A stretch of DNA of 64,000 nucleotides, from assembly GCF_040958095.1 (NCBI RefSeq), contig NC_091233.1, positions 2,664,359 to 2,728,358 of the forward strand, read 5' to 3'. The translations under genes and the position numbers were made by a program. This DNA is from Procambarus clarkii. Taxonomy: Eukaryota; Arthropoda; Malacostraca; Decapoda; Cambaridae. The notes below the pieces were generated by a model. It saw only the letters and a program-made list of their open reading frames with translations, was not told the origin of the DNA and did not search any database. Below, piece after piece: positions 1 through 11,606 of this stretch (position 1 is the first letter of the stretch; each line of letters starts with the position of its first letter).

Positions 1-3000
1 TTACTGAAAACGGCGATGGGTCATATTTTGCCCAAACCCCCCCTGCAGTTTTCAAAATGTCTGAAATATCGGAAATTTGACTCCTGAGCGTGATTTTTGA
101 GCCGAATTCTGACTCTCTGCACCTATTTTCAGTTTCAAATTACGACGTTTCATACCGAAAATATGCCAATTACTGAAAACGGCGATGGGTCATATTTAGC
201 CGAAACCCCCCTGCAGTTTTTAACACGTCTGAAATGTCGAAAATTTGACTCCTGAGCGTGATTTTTGAGCCGAATTCTGACTCTCTGCACCTATTTTCAG
301 TTTCAAATTACGACTTTTTATACCGAAAATATACCAATTACTGAAAACGGCGATGGGTCATATTTTGCCCAAACCGCCCTGCAGTTTTCAAAATGTCAGA
401 AATGTCGGAAATTTGACTCCTGAACGTGATTTTTTATCCGAATTCTGACTCTCTGCACCTAATTTCAGTTTCAAATTACGATGTTTCATACCGAAAATAT
501 GCCAATTACAGTAAACGTCTATGGGTCATATTTTGCCCAAACCCCCATGCAGTTTTCAAAATGTCTGAAATGTCGGAAATTTGACTCCTGAGCGTGATTT
601 TTGAGCCGAATTCTGACTCTCTGCACCTATTTTCAGTTTCAAATTACGACTTTTTATACCGAAAATATGCCAATTACTGAAAACGGCGATGGGTCATATT
701 TTGCCCAAACCCCCCTGCAGTTTTCAAAATGTCTGAAATGTCGGAAATTTGACTCCTGAGCGTGATTTTTTATCCGAATTCTGACTCTCTGCACCTATTT
801 TCATTTTCAAATTTCGAATTTTTATACCGAAAATATGCCAATTACTGAAAATGGCGATGGGTCATATTTTGCCCAAACCCCCCTGCAGTTTTCAAAATGT
901 CTAAAATGTCGGAAATTTGACTCCTGAGCGTGATTTTTGAGCCGAATTCTGACTCTCTGCACCAATTTTCAGTTTCAAATTACGACGTTTCATACCGAAA
1001 AAATGCAAATTACTGTAAACAACGATGGGTCATATTTTGCCCAAACCCCCCTGCAGTTTTCAAAATGTCTGAAATGTCGGAAATTTGACTCCTGAACGTG
1101 ATTTTTTATCCGAATTCTGACTCTCTGCACCTATTTTCAGTTTCAAATTACGACGTTTTATACCGAAAATATGCCAATTACTGAAAACGGCGATGGGTCA
1201 TATTTTGGCCAAACCCCCCTCCAGTTTTCAAAATGTCTGAAATGTCGGAAATTTGACTCCTCAGCGTGATTTTTGAGCCGAATTCTGACTCTCTGCACCT
1301 ATTTTCAGTTTCAAATTACGACTTTTCATACCGAAAATATGCCAATTACTGAAAACGGCGATGGGTCATATTTTGCCCAAACCCCCCTGCAGTTTTCAAA
1401 ATGTCGGAAATGTCAGAAATTTGACTCCTGAGCGTGATTTTTGAGCCAAATTCTGACTCTCTGCACCTATTTTCAGTTTCAAATTACGACTTTTTATACC
1501 GAAAATATGGCAATTACTGAAAACGGCGATGGGTCATATTTTGCCCAAACCTCCCTGCAGTTTTCAAAATGTCTTAAATGTCGGAAATTTGACTCCTGAG
1601 CATGATTTTTTATCCGAATTCTGACTCTCTGCACCTATTTTCAGTTTCAAATTACGACTTTTTATACCGAAAATATGCCAATTACTGAAAACTGCGATTG
1701 GTCATATTTTGCACAAAACCCCCTGCAGTTTTCAAAATGTCTGAAATGTCGGAAATTTGACTCCTGATCGTGATTTTTTATCCGAATTCTGACTCTCTGC
1801 ACCTATTTTCAGTTTCAAATTACGTCTTTTTATACCGAAAATATGCCAATTACTGAATACGGCGATGGGTCATATTTTGCCCAAACCCCCCTGCAGTTTT
1901 CAAAATGTCTGAAATGTCGGAAATTTGACTCCTGAGCGTGATTTTTTATCCGAATTCTGACTCTCTGCACCTATTTTCATTTTCAAATTTCGAATTTTTA
2001 TACCGAAAATATGCCAATTACTGAAAATGGCGATGGGTCATATTTTGCCCAAACCCCCCTGCAGTTTTCAAAATGTCTAAAATGTCGGAAATTTGACTCC
2101 TGAGCGTGATTTTTGAGCCGAATTCTGACTCTCTGCACCAATTTTCAGTTTCAAATTACGACGTTTCATACCGAAAAAATGCAAATTACTGTAAACAACG
2201 ATGGGTCATATTTTGCCCAAACCCCCCTGCAGTTTTCAAAATGTCTGAAATGTCGGAAATTTGACTCCTGAACGTGATTTTTTATCCGAATTCTGACTCT
2301 CTGCACATATTTTCAGTTTCAAATTACGACGTTTTATACCGAAAATATGCCAATTACTGAAAACGGCGATGGGTCATATTTTGGCCAAACCCCCCTCCAG
2401 TTTTCAAAATGTCTGAAATGTCGGAAATTTGACTCCTCAGCGTGATTTTTGAGCCGAATTCTGACTCTCTGCACCTATTTTCAGTTTCAAATTACGACTT
2501 TTCATACCGAAAATATGCCAATTACTGAAAACGGCGATGGGTCATATTTTGCCCAAACCCCCCTGCAGTTTTCAAAATGTCGGAAATGTCAGAAATTTGA
2601 CTCCTGAGCGTGATTTTTGAGCCAAATTCTGACTCTCTGCACCTATTTTCAGTTTCAAATTACGACTTTTTATACCGAAAATATGGCAATTACTGAAAAC
2701 GGCGATGGGTCATATTTTGCCCAAACCCCCCTGCAGTTTTCAAAATGTCTGAAATATCGGAAATTTGACTCCTGAGCGTGATTTTTGAGCCGAATTCTGA
2801 CTCTCTGCACCTATTTTCAGTTTCAAATTACGACGTTTCATACCGAAAATATGCCAATTACTGAAAACGGCGATGGGTCATATTTAGCCGAAACCCCCCT
2901 GCAGTTTTTAACACGTCTGAAATGTCGAAAATTTGACTCCTGAGCGTGATTTTTGAGCCGAATTCTGACTCTCTGCACCTATTTTCAGTTTCAAATTACG

Positions 3001-4905
3001 ACTTTTTATACCGAAAATATACCAATTACTGAAAACGGCGATGGGTCATATTTTGCCCAAACCGCCCTGCAGTTTTCAAAATGTCAGAAATGTCGGAAAT
3101 TTGACTCCTGAACGTGATTTTTTATCCGAATTCTGACTCTCTGCACCTAATTTCAGTTTCAAATTACGAAGTTTCATACCGAAAATATGCCAATTACAGT
3201 AAACGTCTATGGGTCATATTTTGCCCAAACCCCCATGCAGTTTTCAAAATGTCTGAAATGTCGGAAATTTGACTCCTGAGCGTGATTTTTGAGCCGAATT
3301 CTGACTCTCTGCACCTATTTTCAGTTTCAAATTACGACTTTTTATACCGAAAATATGCCAATTACTGAAAACGGCGATGGGTCATATTTTGCCCAAACCC
3401 CCCTGCAGTTTTCAAAATGTCTGAAATGTCGGAAATTTGACTCCTGAGCGTGATTTTTTATCCGAATTCTGACTCTCTGCACCTATTTTCATTTTCAAAT
3501 TTCGAATTTTTATACCGAAAATATGCCAATTACTGAAAATGGCGATGGGTCATATTTTGCCCAAACCCCCCTGCAGTTTTCAAAATGTCTAAAATGTCGG
3601 AAATTTGACTCCTGAGCGTGATTTTTGAGCCGAATTCTGACTCTCTGCACCAATTTTCAGTTTCAAATTACGACGTTTCATACCGAAAAAATGCAAATTA
3701 CTGTAAACAACGATGGGTCATATTTTGCCCAAACCCCCCTGCAGTTTTCAAAATGTCTGAAATGTCGGAAATTTGACTCCTGAACGTGATTTTTTATCCG
3801 AATTCTGACTCTCTGCACCTATTTTCAGTTTCAAATTACGACGTTTTATACCGAAAATATGCCAATTACTGAAAACGGCGATGGGTCATATTTTGGCCAA
3901 ACCCCCCTCCAGTTTTCAAAATGTCTGAAATGTCGGAAATTTGACTCCTCAGCGTGATTTTTGAGCCGAATTCTGACTCTCTGCACCTATTTTCAGTTTC
4001 AAATTACGACTTTTCATACCGAAAATATGCCAATTACTGAAAACGGCGATGGGTCATATTTTGCCCAAACCCCCCTGCAGTTTTCAAAATGTCGGAAATG
4101 TCAGAAATTTGACTCCTGAGCGTGATTTTTGAGCCAAATTCTGACTCTCTGCACCTATTTTCAGTTTCAAATTACGACTTTTTATACCGAAAATATGGCA
4201 ATTACTGAAAACGGCGATGGGTCATATTTTGCCCAAACCTCCCTGCAGTTTTCAAAATGTCTTAAATGTCGGAAATTTGACTCCTGAGCATGATTTTTTA
4301 TCCGAATTCTGACTCTCTGCACCTATTTTCAGTTTCAAATTACGACTTTTTATACCGAAAATATGCCAATTACTGAAAACGGCGATTGGTCATATTTTGC
4401 ACAAAACCCCCTGCAGTTTTCAAAATGTCTGAAATGTCGGAAATTTGACTCCTGATCGTGATTTTTTATCCGAATTCTGACTCTCTGCACCTATTTTCAG
4501 TTTCAAATTACGTCTTTTTATACCGAAAATATGCCAATTACTGAATACGGCGATGGGTCATATTTTGCCCAAACCCCCCTGCAGTTTTCAAAATGTCTGA
4601 AATGTCGGAAATTTGACTCCTGAGCGTTATTTTTGAGCCGAATTCTGACTCTCTGCACCTATTTTCAGTTTCAAATTACGACTTTTCATACCGAAAATAT
4701 GCCAATTACTGAAAACGGCGATGTGTCATATTTTGCCCAAACCCCCCTGCAGTTTTTAAAAAGTCTGAAATGTCGGAAATTTGACTCCTGAGCGTGATTT
4801 TTGAGCCGAATTCTGACTCTCTGCACCTATTTTCAGTTTCAAATTACGACTTTTTATATCGAAAATATGCCAATTATTGAAAACGCCGATTGATCATATT
4901 TTGCC
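1..4905. repeat. 168-bp tandem satellite, subfamily A, with higher-order repeat
   Basis: The block is a head-to-tail array of a roughly 168-bp monomer. The landmark TTACTGAAAACGGCGATGGG recurs at 1, 170, 338 and onward to the end of the block. Monomers differ by point changes (for example GAGCCGAATT versus TATCCGAATT, or GCCGAAACC versus GCCCAAACC). The same ordered set of variants reappears at an offset of 2688 bp (16 monomers): positions 1-1930 match about 2689-4620. A second offset of 1176 bp (7 monomers) duplicates about 772-1530 at 1948-2705. This is higher-order repeat organisation of the kind seen in centromeric or heterochromatic satellites. No gene is seen here; stops interrupt all frames of this subfamily. 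The array continues off the left edge. Confidence 0.95.
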
Positions 4906-6126
4906 CAAACCCCCCTGCAGTTTTCAAAATATCCAAAACATCCCAAATTCGATACCTGAGCCATATTTTGGGCCCAAATTCTGGCTCTCTGCACCTATTC
5001 AAAGTTTAAAATTCTGAATTTTATACCACAAATATGCCAATTACTGAAAGCGGCGGTGGGTCACATTTTGCCCAAACCCCCCTTCAGTTTTCAAAATATC
5101 CCAAATATCCCAAATTCGATACCTGAGCCATATTTTGGAGCAAAATCCTGGCTCTCTGCACCTATTCGCAGTTTGAAATTCCTACTTTTTATTCCAAAAA
5201 TCTGCCAATTACTGAAAGCGGCGGTGGGTCACATTTTGCCCAAACCCCCCTGCAGTTTTCAAAATATCCCAAACATCCCAAATTCGATACCTGAGCCATA
5301 TTTTGGACCCAAATTCTGGCTCTCTACACCTAATCGCAGTTTGAAATTCCAACTTTTTATCCCAAAAATATGCCAATTACTGAAAGCGGTGGTGGGTCAC
5401 ATTTTGCCCAAACCCCCCTGCAGTTTTCAAAATATCCCAAACATCCCAAATTCGATACCTGAGCCATATTTGGGACCCAAATTCTGGCTCTCTGCACCTA
5501 TTCGTTGTTTGAAATTCCGACTTTTTATACCAAAAATATGCCAAATACTGAAAGCGGCGGTGGGGGTCACATTTATCCCAAACCCCCCTGCAGTTTTCAA
5601 AATATCCCAAACATCCCAAATTCGATACCTGAGCCATATTTTGGACCCAAATTCTGGCTCTCTGTACCTATTCGCAGTTTGAAATTCCGACTTTTTATAC
5701 CAAAAATAGGCCAATTACTGAAAGCGGCGGTGGGTCACATTTTGCCCAAACCCCCCTGCAGTTTTCAAAATATCCCAAACATCCCAAATTCGATACCTGA
5801 GCCATATTTTGCACCCAAATTCTGGCTCTGCACCTAGTCGCAGTTTGAATTTCTGACGTTTTTTCCCAAAAATCTGCCAATTACTGAAAGCGGCAGTGGG
5901 TCACATTTTGCGCAAACCCCCCTGCAGTTCTCAAAATATCCCAAACATCCCAAATTCGATACCTGAGCCATATTTTGGACCCAAATTCTTGCTCTCTGCA
6001 CCTATTCGCAGTTTGAAATTCCGACTTTTTATACCAAAAATATGCCAATTACTGACAGCGGCGGTGGGTCACATTTTGCCAAAACCAACGTGCAGTTTTC
6101 AAAATATCCCAAACATCCCAAATTCG
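4906..6126. repeat. 168-bp satellite, divergent subfamily B (array edge)
   Basis: The same 168-bp monomer continues but in a clearly diverged form. It has TTACTGAAAGCGGCGGTGGG, CAAAATATCCCAAACATCCC and GATACCTGAGCCATATTTTG instead of the subfamily A sequences. Landmarks at 5041, 5209 and 5377 confirm the period. Because 168 is divisible by three and this subfamily lacks stops in one frame, it shows a spurious open frame with a 56-residue repeat (5056-5682, continued 5896 onward). The array ends sharply at about 6126, where unrelated GC-rich sequence begins. The intermediate monomer at about 4860-5040 mixes A and B features. Confidence 0.93.
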
Positions 6127-6372
6127 GTGGTGTCGGCTGGTGGTGCCCGTGTTTCTGGGTCCGCTTCTGGCTCTGACGATAACCGCCCGGAGCCCAAGCG
6201 TTCCAGGCGTTCGTCTACTGCCTGGGCTGATGTTGGGGACTTCAGTGACTGTGGGTCTTCAGGTGTTGACGGCGTGGATCCGGATGCGTCGTTGTCTCCT
6301 CGGGTGGTGGTGGCGGAGGTTCATGTGCCTGCTGGTGCTGATGCCCGTGTCTCAGGTGTGCCTGAAAAATAA
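6127..6372 (+). pseudogene. GC-rich coding-like fragment fused to the satellite edge (possible retroelement ORF1 scrap)
   Basis: Immediately after the satellite, about 245 bp are open on the plus strand and rich in Ser, Gly, Asp and Pro. A basic patch (PEPKRSRR) and SAGGARVSGSASGSDD are visible. The fragment ends in a stop followed by repeated AAAAATA units, like the 3' tail of a retroelement. No start codon of its own is present; the frame is open only because the satellite frame runs into it. I do not recognise the family with confidence. An ORF1 fragment of a non-LTR retrotransposon is the likeliest explanation. Confidence 0.35.
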
Positions 6373-6580
6373 AAATAAAAATAAAAATTTTTACAGGTGA
6401 AACCATTTTATATCGCAGAGTAAACAAGATGGAAATAATTATCTTCCACATTTATTTGCACAATTGCCATCCTGATATGACCACTCCATCGCCCTAGTCG
6501 TTAACACACTAAGTGTAGGCGACGAGTCACAATAACGTGGCTAAAGTATGTTGACCAGACCACACACTAGAAGGTGAAGG

Positions 6581-6656
6581 GACGACGACGTTTCGGTCTG
6601 TCCTGGACCATTCTCAAGTGGACTTGAGAATGGTCCAGGACCGAAACGTCGTCGTC
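6581..6656. repeat. Long perfect-type hairpin (interspersed inverted repeat)
   Basis: The left arm 6581-6619 (GACGACGACGTTTCGGTC...) and right arm 6622-6656 (ending CCGAAACGTCGTCGTC) are reverse complements with a 2-base loop and a few extra bases in the left arm. The flank CACACACTAGAAGGTGAAGG is part of the same repeat. This is a short foldback element, not a gene. Confidence 0.85.
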
Positions 6657-6779
6657 AACACACTAAACAATCTAGGGTGACTTGTTGCTAAACATTACAT
6701 GTCACCTTTACCTTAGCTACAAATCACGTTGTGCATATTATCAAACTACCTTTAATGTCATAATGCAACAGTTTGCACG

Positions 6780-7400
6780 CTCAAAATACAGATAGACAAA
6801 CTCCTCAGGAACCGTAGGGAACTTTTGACAAGCCGCCGGCTTCCTGTTGCCGTAGAAGGCACTATGGAGAAATAGTGGCCCTCTGGTAAATTTAAGTAAA
6901 TATTACCTAGGAGTTATGATGTACCAGCCATTAAACATCTGGGACTCACAGTTAATATGAAAACAATCCTTAAGAATAGTTAAACGAATCTTTGACTTAA
7001 ACGAACAACATTGAATATTCAACTGTACGAGTCTCTCTTGTGGCCCCATCTGGCCTACTGTGTCCTAATATGGAAACCTCACTTCAAAAACACATCAATG
7101 ATTTTCCGCTTTGTATAAAGTTCAAGACAGCAACAACAATCATGCCAGAACTTGTTCAACTGTCACTACCTCGAATCTTTGAAGGACTAACACTATAAAT
7201 GTTTAAATTGTTATAGATTTTGATAGATTACCCTATAAATTTTGTTAGAAATTACCTACTTAATATTATCTGTTAGATTAAGGCCCTGCCCAAAGCGATA
7301 TGCGTACTAGTGGCTTTACAAGAATGTGAACACATCATGCCATGTACTCTCAGAAACCCAATGTAACTTGTAGTTATATAAATAAATAACAGCCGAGGCC
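6780..7400 (+). mobile_element. Degraded CR1-like LINE 3' fragment
   Basis: Translation with frameshifts at about 7010-7090 gives a reverse transcriptase C-terminal motif (LYESLLWPHLAYCVLIW), the usual 'L..RPHLDY' block after the RT domain of CR1-type LINEs. At 6820-6900 there is the 3'-UTR motif 'TTTGACAAGCCGCCGGCTTCCTG', which recurs in related form at 14990 and 9500. Multiple stops show an old inactive copy. The exact borders are uncertain. Confidence 0.5.
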
Positions 7401-7443
7401 TTTGTAATACTATTTTAATGCATTGCTTTATACTTTGTAATGT

Positions 7444-7563
7444 ATTTTAGAGAAGTGCTTTGTATTTATAACCTCCAACTTGGTCAGTATTACAAATTAA
7501 AAAAAAAAAAATTATAATAGTGACCAAATTGGAGGCTATTAATACAGACCACTTCTCTAAAAT
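7444..7563. repeat. Inverted repeat with poly-A spacer
   Basis: Arms at 7444-7485 and 7521-7563 (ATTTTAGAGAAGTG... / ...CACTTCTCTAAAAT; AACCTCCAACTTGGTCA / TGACCAAATTGGAGG) are imperfect reverse complements around an A-rich spacer. The right arm continues into a LINE RT C-terminal remnant (DRLDNSFKLNKPQCN, about 7572-7620). Two opposed old LINE 3' fragments are a likely origin. Confidence 0.6.
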
Positions 7564-7659
7564 GCCATATTTGACAGACAGGCTGGACAACAGCTTCAAG
7601 CTCAACAAGCCACAATGTAACACAGAAAATAGATGTGTTGTTCCCCCCATTGGGTTATT

Positions 7660-9420
7660 AACCCATGAACCCGCTTAACCACTCAAGTCGTAAATGCCGA
7701 GTATTATAGATTGTGTGTTGGTTGTGTTGTCGTCGTTGCTGATCCTTCCTTCTGGACAACCCAACCCACACCTCGGTAGTGTGTCTATACTTTACCAGAT
7801 CACCCCTGGCGCTTCTGGCTCTTGGAGAGGGGCTCAACGTCACACGTTTAGGGGATGCGGCTCCAATACTTAGCCTCGTTGTCACGTGCACACACCCACT
7901 CGAGCCGCTGTGACTCCCCACTCTCTCCTTAGGTGATATGATCTCCTCAATCCCCTTTGACTTACTAGTATTACCTTCTACCCTGTCCACAGTAGTGGTT
8001 CTTGATTCTTTCTCTCTCTCTCTCCTTCTTAACTACCTCCTGGGAAGCCTCACTAGGATAAGGGCAAACACCAGTAAAATGGAATACATTTACTGGACAG
8101 AGTACATACACACATAATAATTATGAATCCTATACTCTATACTATTACAATCAGGTTGCACTCCAACACCATCAGAACTCTATCATCAGCTTATCAAGTG
8201 GTATCCTATCTCCTGGTTCACCACCTGATACTATCAACCTCCTCAAATAGATCAAGTCTTATACTACAATGTTGCACTAATCAGCGAGAGAATATATCTA
8301 TACACATGTACAAGGAAAATCAGCATTGCATGCAATAACATATATATATATCGGTATAACTATTCCTTGGTACACAACAATGATCAATCGATCACTATCA
8401 CTCCTAGAACACATACATCTGTAGGTAATCCAGCCTACGATTGTAACTCTAAACTTCAGTATAAAACACTCCTTGACATAAGAATGCAAACAATTACTCA
8501 CCTCTCACTGCGTCTTGCACGCTAATGACAACCAAACACTATCAACTCCCTACAAGTATTCCACCAGAACTTCCCTTCCACCTCTGGAAGTTCACTACCC
8601 TGATCTCTTCAGGTTCTTCCGGGCTTAACTACCAGGATCCTCTGCAGCTCCTCCAGGCTGCTAATATGAAGTTTCCTTGCGCAACTACGGTGCTTCACCC
8701 TTCTGCTAGGTTCCTCCACAGCTCTCTGGGCTGCTACACCATGAAGTTCCCTCGAGCAACTATGGTGCTTCATCACCTCTACAGAAGCACGTGACACTCC
8801 TCTTCACTGCTTCTCCTCACAGCTCGAGGTCCTCTGCTCCACTAACTTGGAGTCTCATCAACTACTTCCTCTGTGCTGGCTTCGAAGTTCTCAGCAACTT
8901 CCTCCCTAAGGACAAACCACAGATTGTCTGGTCGAGGGCGCTCCTCCCTCTGGCGAAGCTTGGTCAGGGCGCTGCCACGGCCCACAATAATGCCTCTGGG
9001 CGGTTTAATAAACACTCCTCGTCGACCAGAACTTGAGATCACAACGTTCCCAGCTCGATTCTACAGCTGGCACGTCTGCACACTTCTCTTCTCTTGGAGA
9101 TATATCACTAGGGGTTCCTTTCTGACGGGAGCTCAACGGAGTGCGGCTTTCCCCTGCGATGTCTGTGGCTCAAGTGAGGTCAAAGCCCTCCAGAAGCGAG
9201 CCTCACGCCTCCCACAAAGTATCTACATCTCCTAACCGGTCATTTATCTGTTTTCTTCTTCACTGTCCATTATTTTAAACTGCTCAGCGAATTTTCCTAA
9301 TTATTTCTGTATATGAATCTTCATGTCAGTATATCTCCGACCTCCTAGTTAGGTCAGGCTTGTTGAATAACTCAAGGGGGAGACTCTTTTCTCCTGTAGG
9401 CTGAGATCATAACACGAGTC
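7660..9420. other. Unclassified intergenic DNA, probably old interspersed repeats
   Basis: No convincing coding exon is seen on either strand. The block includes a CT microsatellite (about 8009-8027) and two similar sub-units: ATGAAGTTTCCTTGCGCAAC near 8667 and ATGAAGTTCCCTCGAGCAAC near 8741, each ending GGTGCTTCA. The repeated GAAGTTCC/GGTGCTTCA units suggest an internal tandem duplication inside a repeat. Short open frames here lack splice context or family motifs. Confidence 0.4.
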
Positions 9421-9619
9421 ATTCCTTTTGTTCACAATATACACAAGACAAATCCTCAATAAAATAAGGGGGGGGGGAAGTAGGAAGGCAGACCTTTGAC
9501 AAGGCGCCGCCGTCCTGTCGCCGTCATGTCGGGGAATGGTTGGGAGGCCGAGGGGACGGGAATGGTGGGCGACAATGAAGGTTGCTGTGCCTCAGCAACC
9601 CGTTCAGAGGTACAGTACT

Positions 9620-10260
<641 letters not shown>

Positions 10261-10525
10261 TTATTTCTTTTCCTAGGTCATTTCTACCTTAGCTGAACCT
10301 AACTTCTACCACTCTCCTTGGGTTCTCTGTTTTCTTCAGACAGCAAAATACGCACAAATCCACAACCTGCAAGACGCTTGGTGCTCACATCTCAAGTCCA
10401 CACAAACGGCTCCAGCCGCCCACCCAAAGCGACACATGCCAGACTAGGTCCAGGAACAGTCACGAGGTAGTGTCCCAGCCACGACCCTCTTCCCAATGTC
10501 AGCCCAGGACATGTTACCTGGCCCC

Positions 10526-10566
10526 AGGACTATATGCAACCGAGTATTTCAATTGCATATAGTCCT
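10526..10566. repeat. Perfect 14-bp stem hairpin
   Basis: AGGACTATATGCAA at 10526-10539 is exactly complementary to TTGCATATAGTCCT at 10553-10566, with a 13-base loop. It lies 0.5 kb beyond the putative ADRM1 poly(A) signal and is probably the terminus of a small foldback repeat. Confidence 0.8.
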
Positions 10567-11019
10567 ACGGACCATTTACGCTTGTTCGCATTTGTGTTCC
10601 TCACGTGTGCCCCAAAGAATGAGGTGATTTCATAAAATGCTATGCCCAAGATTACCATCCGAGTGCCGGCGGGGAAGTGGTTCAAATAGCTTCGGCTATC
10701 ACTTCCTTCTGTCCGGTCATGATGGTGCCAGTTTTCATTTATTTATATTATATATATTACACACACACACAGGTATACTGCTAGGATAATTATTCATCTA
10801 CAATAATTATCCTAACTATATAGATATAATAAATATCCTACATATCCTAGAATTATTCTATATATATATTCTAGATTATCTATATATAATATATAATCTG
10901 AATATGTATATCGGATAATGTAGATGCATCCTAGATATACATCTAAAATATATATAATGTTCTAGATATAATCTAATATTTTATTTATATTTTATTTATT
11001 TATGTATTTTAAAAAAATA

Positions 11020-11025
11020 TTTATT
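11020..11025 (-). terminator. ADRM1: Candidate poly(A) signal of ADRM1
   Basis: TTTATT on the plus strand is AATAAA on the minus strand, about 470 bases after the ADRM1 stop codon and followed by T-rich sequence. It fits a 3' UTR of about 0.5 kb. Other AATAAA-like sites occur in this AT-rich DNA, so the choice is a guess. Confidence 0.4.
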
Positions 11026-11495
11026 GAAGCATATGCCAGTAGATTTCACTACAAATGAACACCTACAGTCTATGTAAATATCCAAAACATAAAACTATGT
11101 ATTACAATCTTGGTCGTAACTCAAACTATCAATCCATACACTTATCACTGTGTACACAACTGTTGAACATTACTAAAGGTTATTAACACTACTATGTTTG
11201 CGTATATTATTTAATGTGTTCTATTAGTCTGCTGTTTCAGACTTATCAAACTACATTCAAAAATCCCAACTTGTACATTACAAATCAACTAATACAATAA
11301 TGAACATGTGATGCTGGCAGTACACTCCTGTATTAATGGCACATATCATCACTATCTCATAACTGATAATTAAAGGAATTACCTTTGACATGCAATTCCA
11401 CAGTGAGGTCATAGGTCCCTTTACAAATCTAGGCATAAGTATCCAATGGTAAAACAAGATATAAAGTTGAAGGCAAACATATCCATGGACACCAC

Positions 11496-11606
11496 TTAGT
11501 CAACAGACATGGCATCATCCTTATCTTGATCCTTGGTTTTATCAGAAACCTCCTTCTCTTCTTCCTTCTTACTGCCTTCCTCTTTACCTTTCTTCTTTCC
11601 CAAGGC
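11496..11606 (-). CDS. ADRM1: ADRM1 exon 9, charged C-terminal tail and stop
   Basis: The last exon begins after a TTACTTTCAG acceptor, encodes a Lys/Glu-rich tail ([16 protein letters not shown]...) and ends DDAMSVD with a TAA stop at 11496-11498. The acidic C terminus that ends in M-S-x-D is typical of ADRM1 (human EEDMSLD) and, in the human protein, is the Rpn2-binding end. Confidence 0.94.
   Translation of the reverse strand, partial: ALGKKKGKEEGSKKEEEKEVSDKTKDQDKDDAMSVD

Noticed and set aside
1..4905. CRISPR-like array
   Set aside because: Units are contiguous 168-bp monomers without unique spacers, in a eukaryotic genome.
5056..6372. Long plus-strand open frames over the satellite taken as a protein gene
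   Set aside because: They follow the 168-bp period exactly (56-residue repeat) and exist only because the monomer length is a multiple of three; no start context, splice sites or domain.
8123..9235. Short open frames as exons
   Set aside because: They are below 120 codons, without family motifs or consistent splice sites, and in tandemly duplicated repeat sequence.
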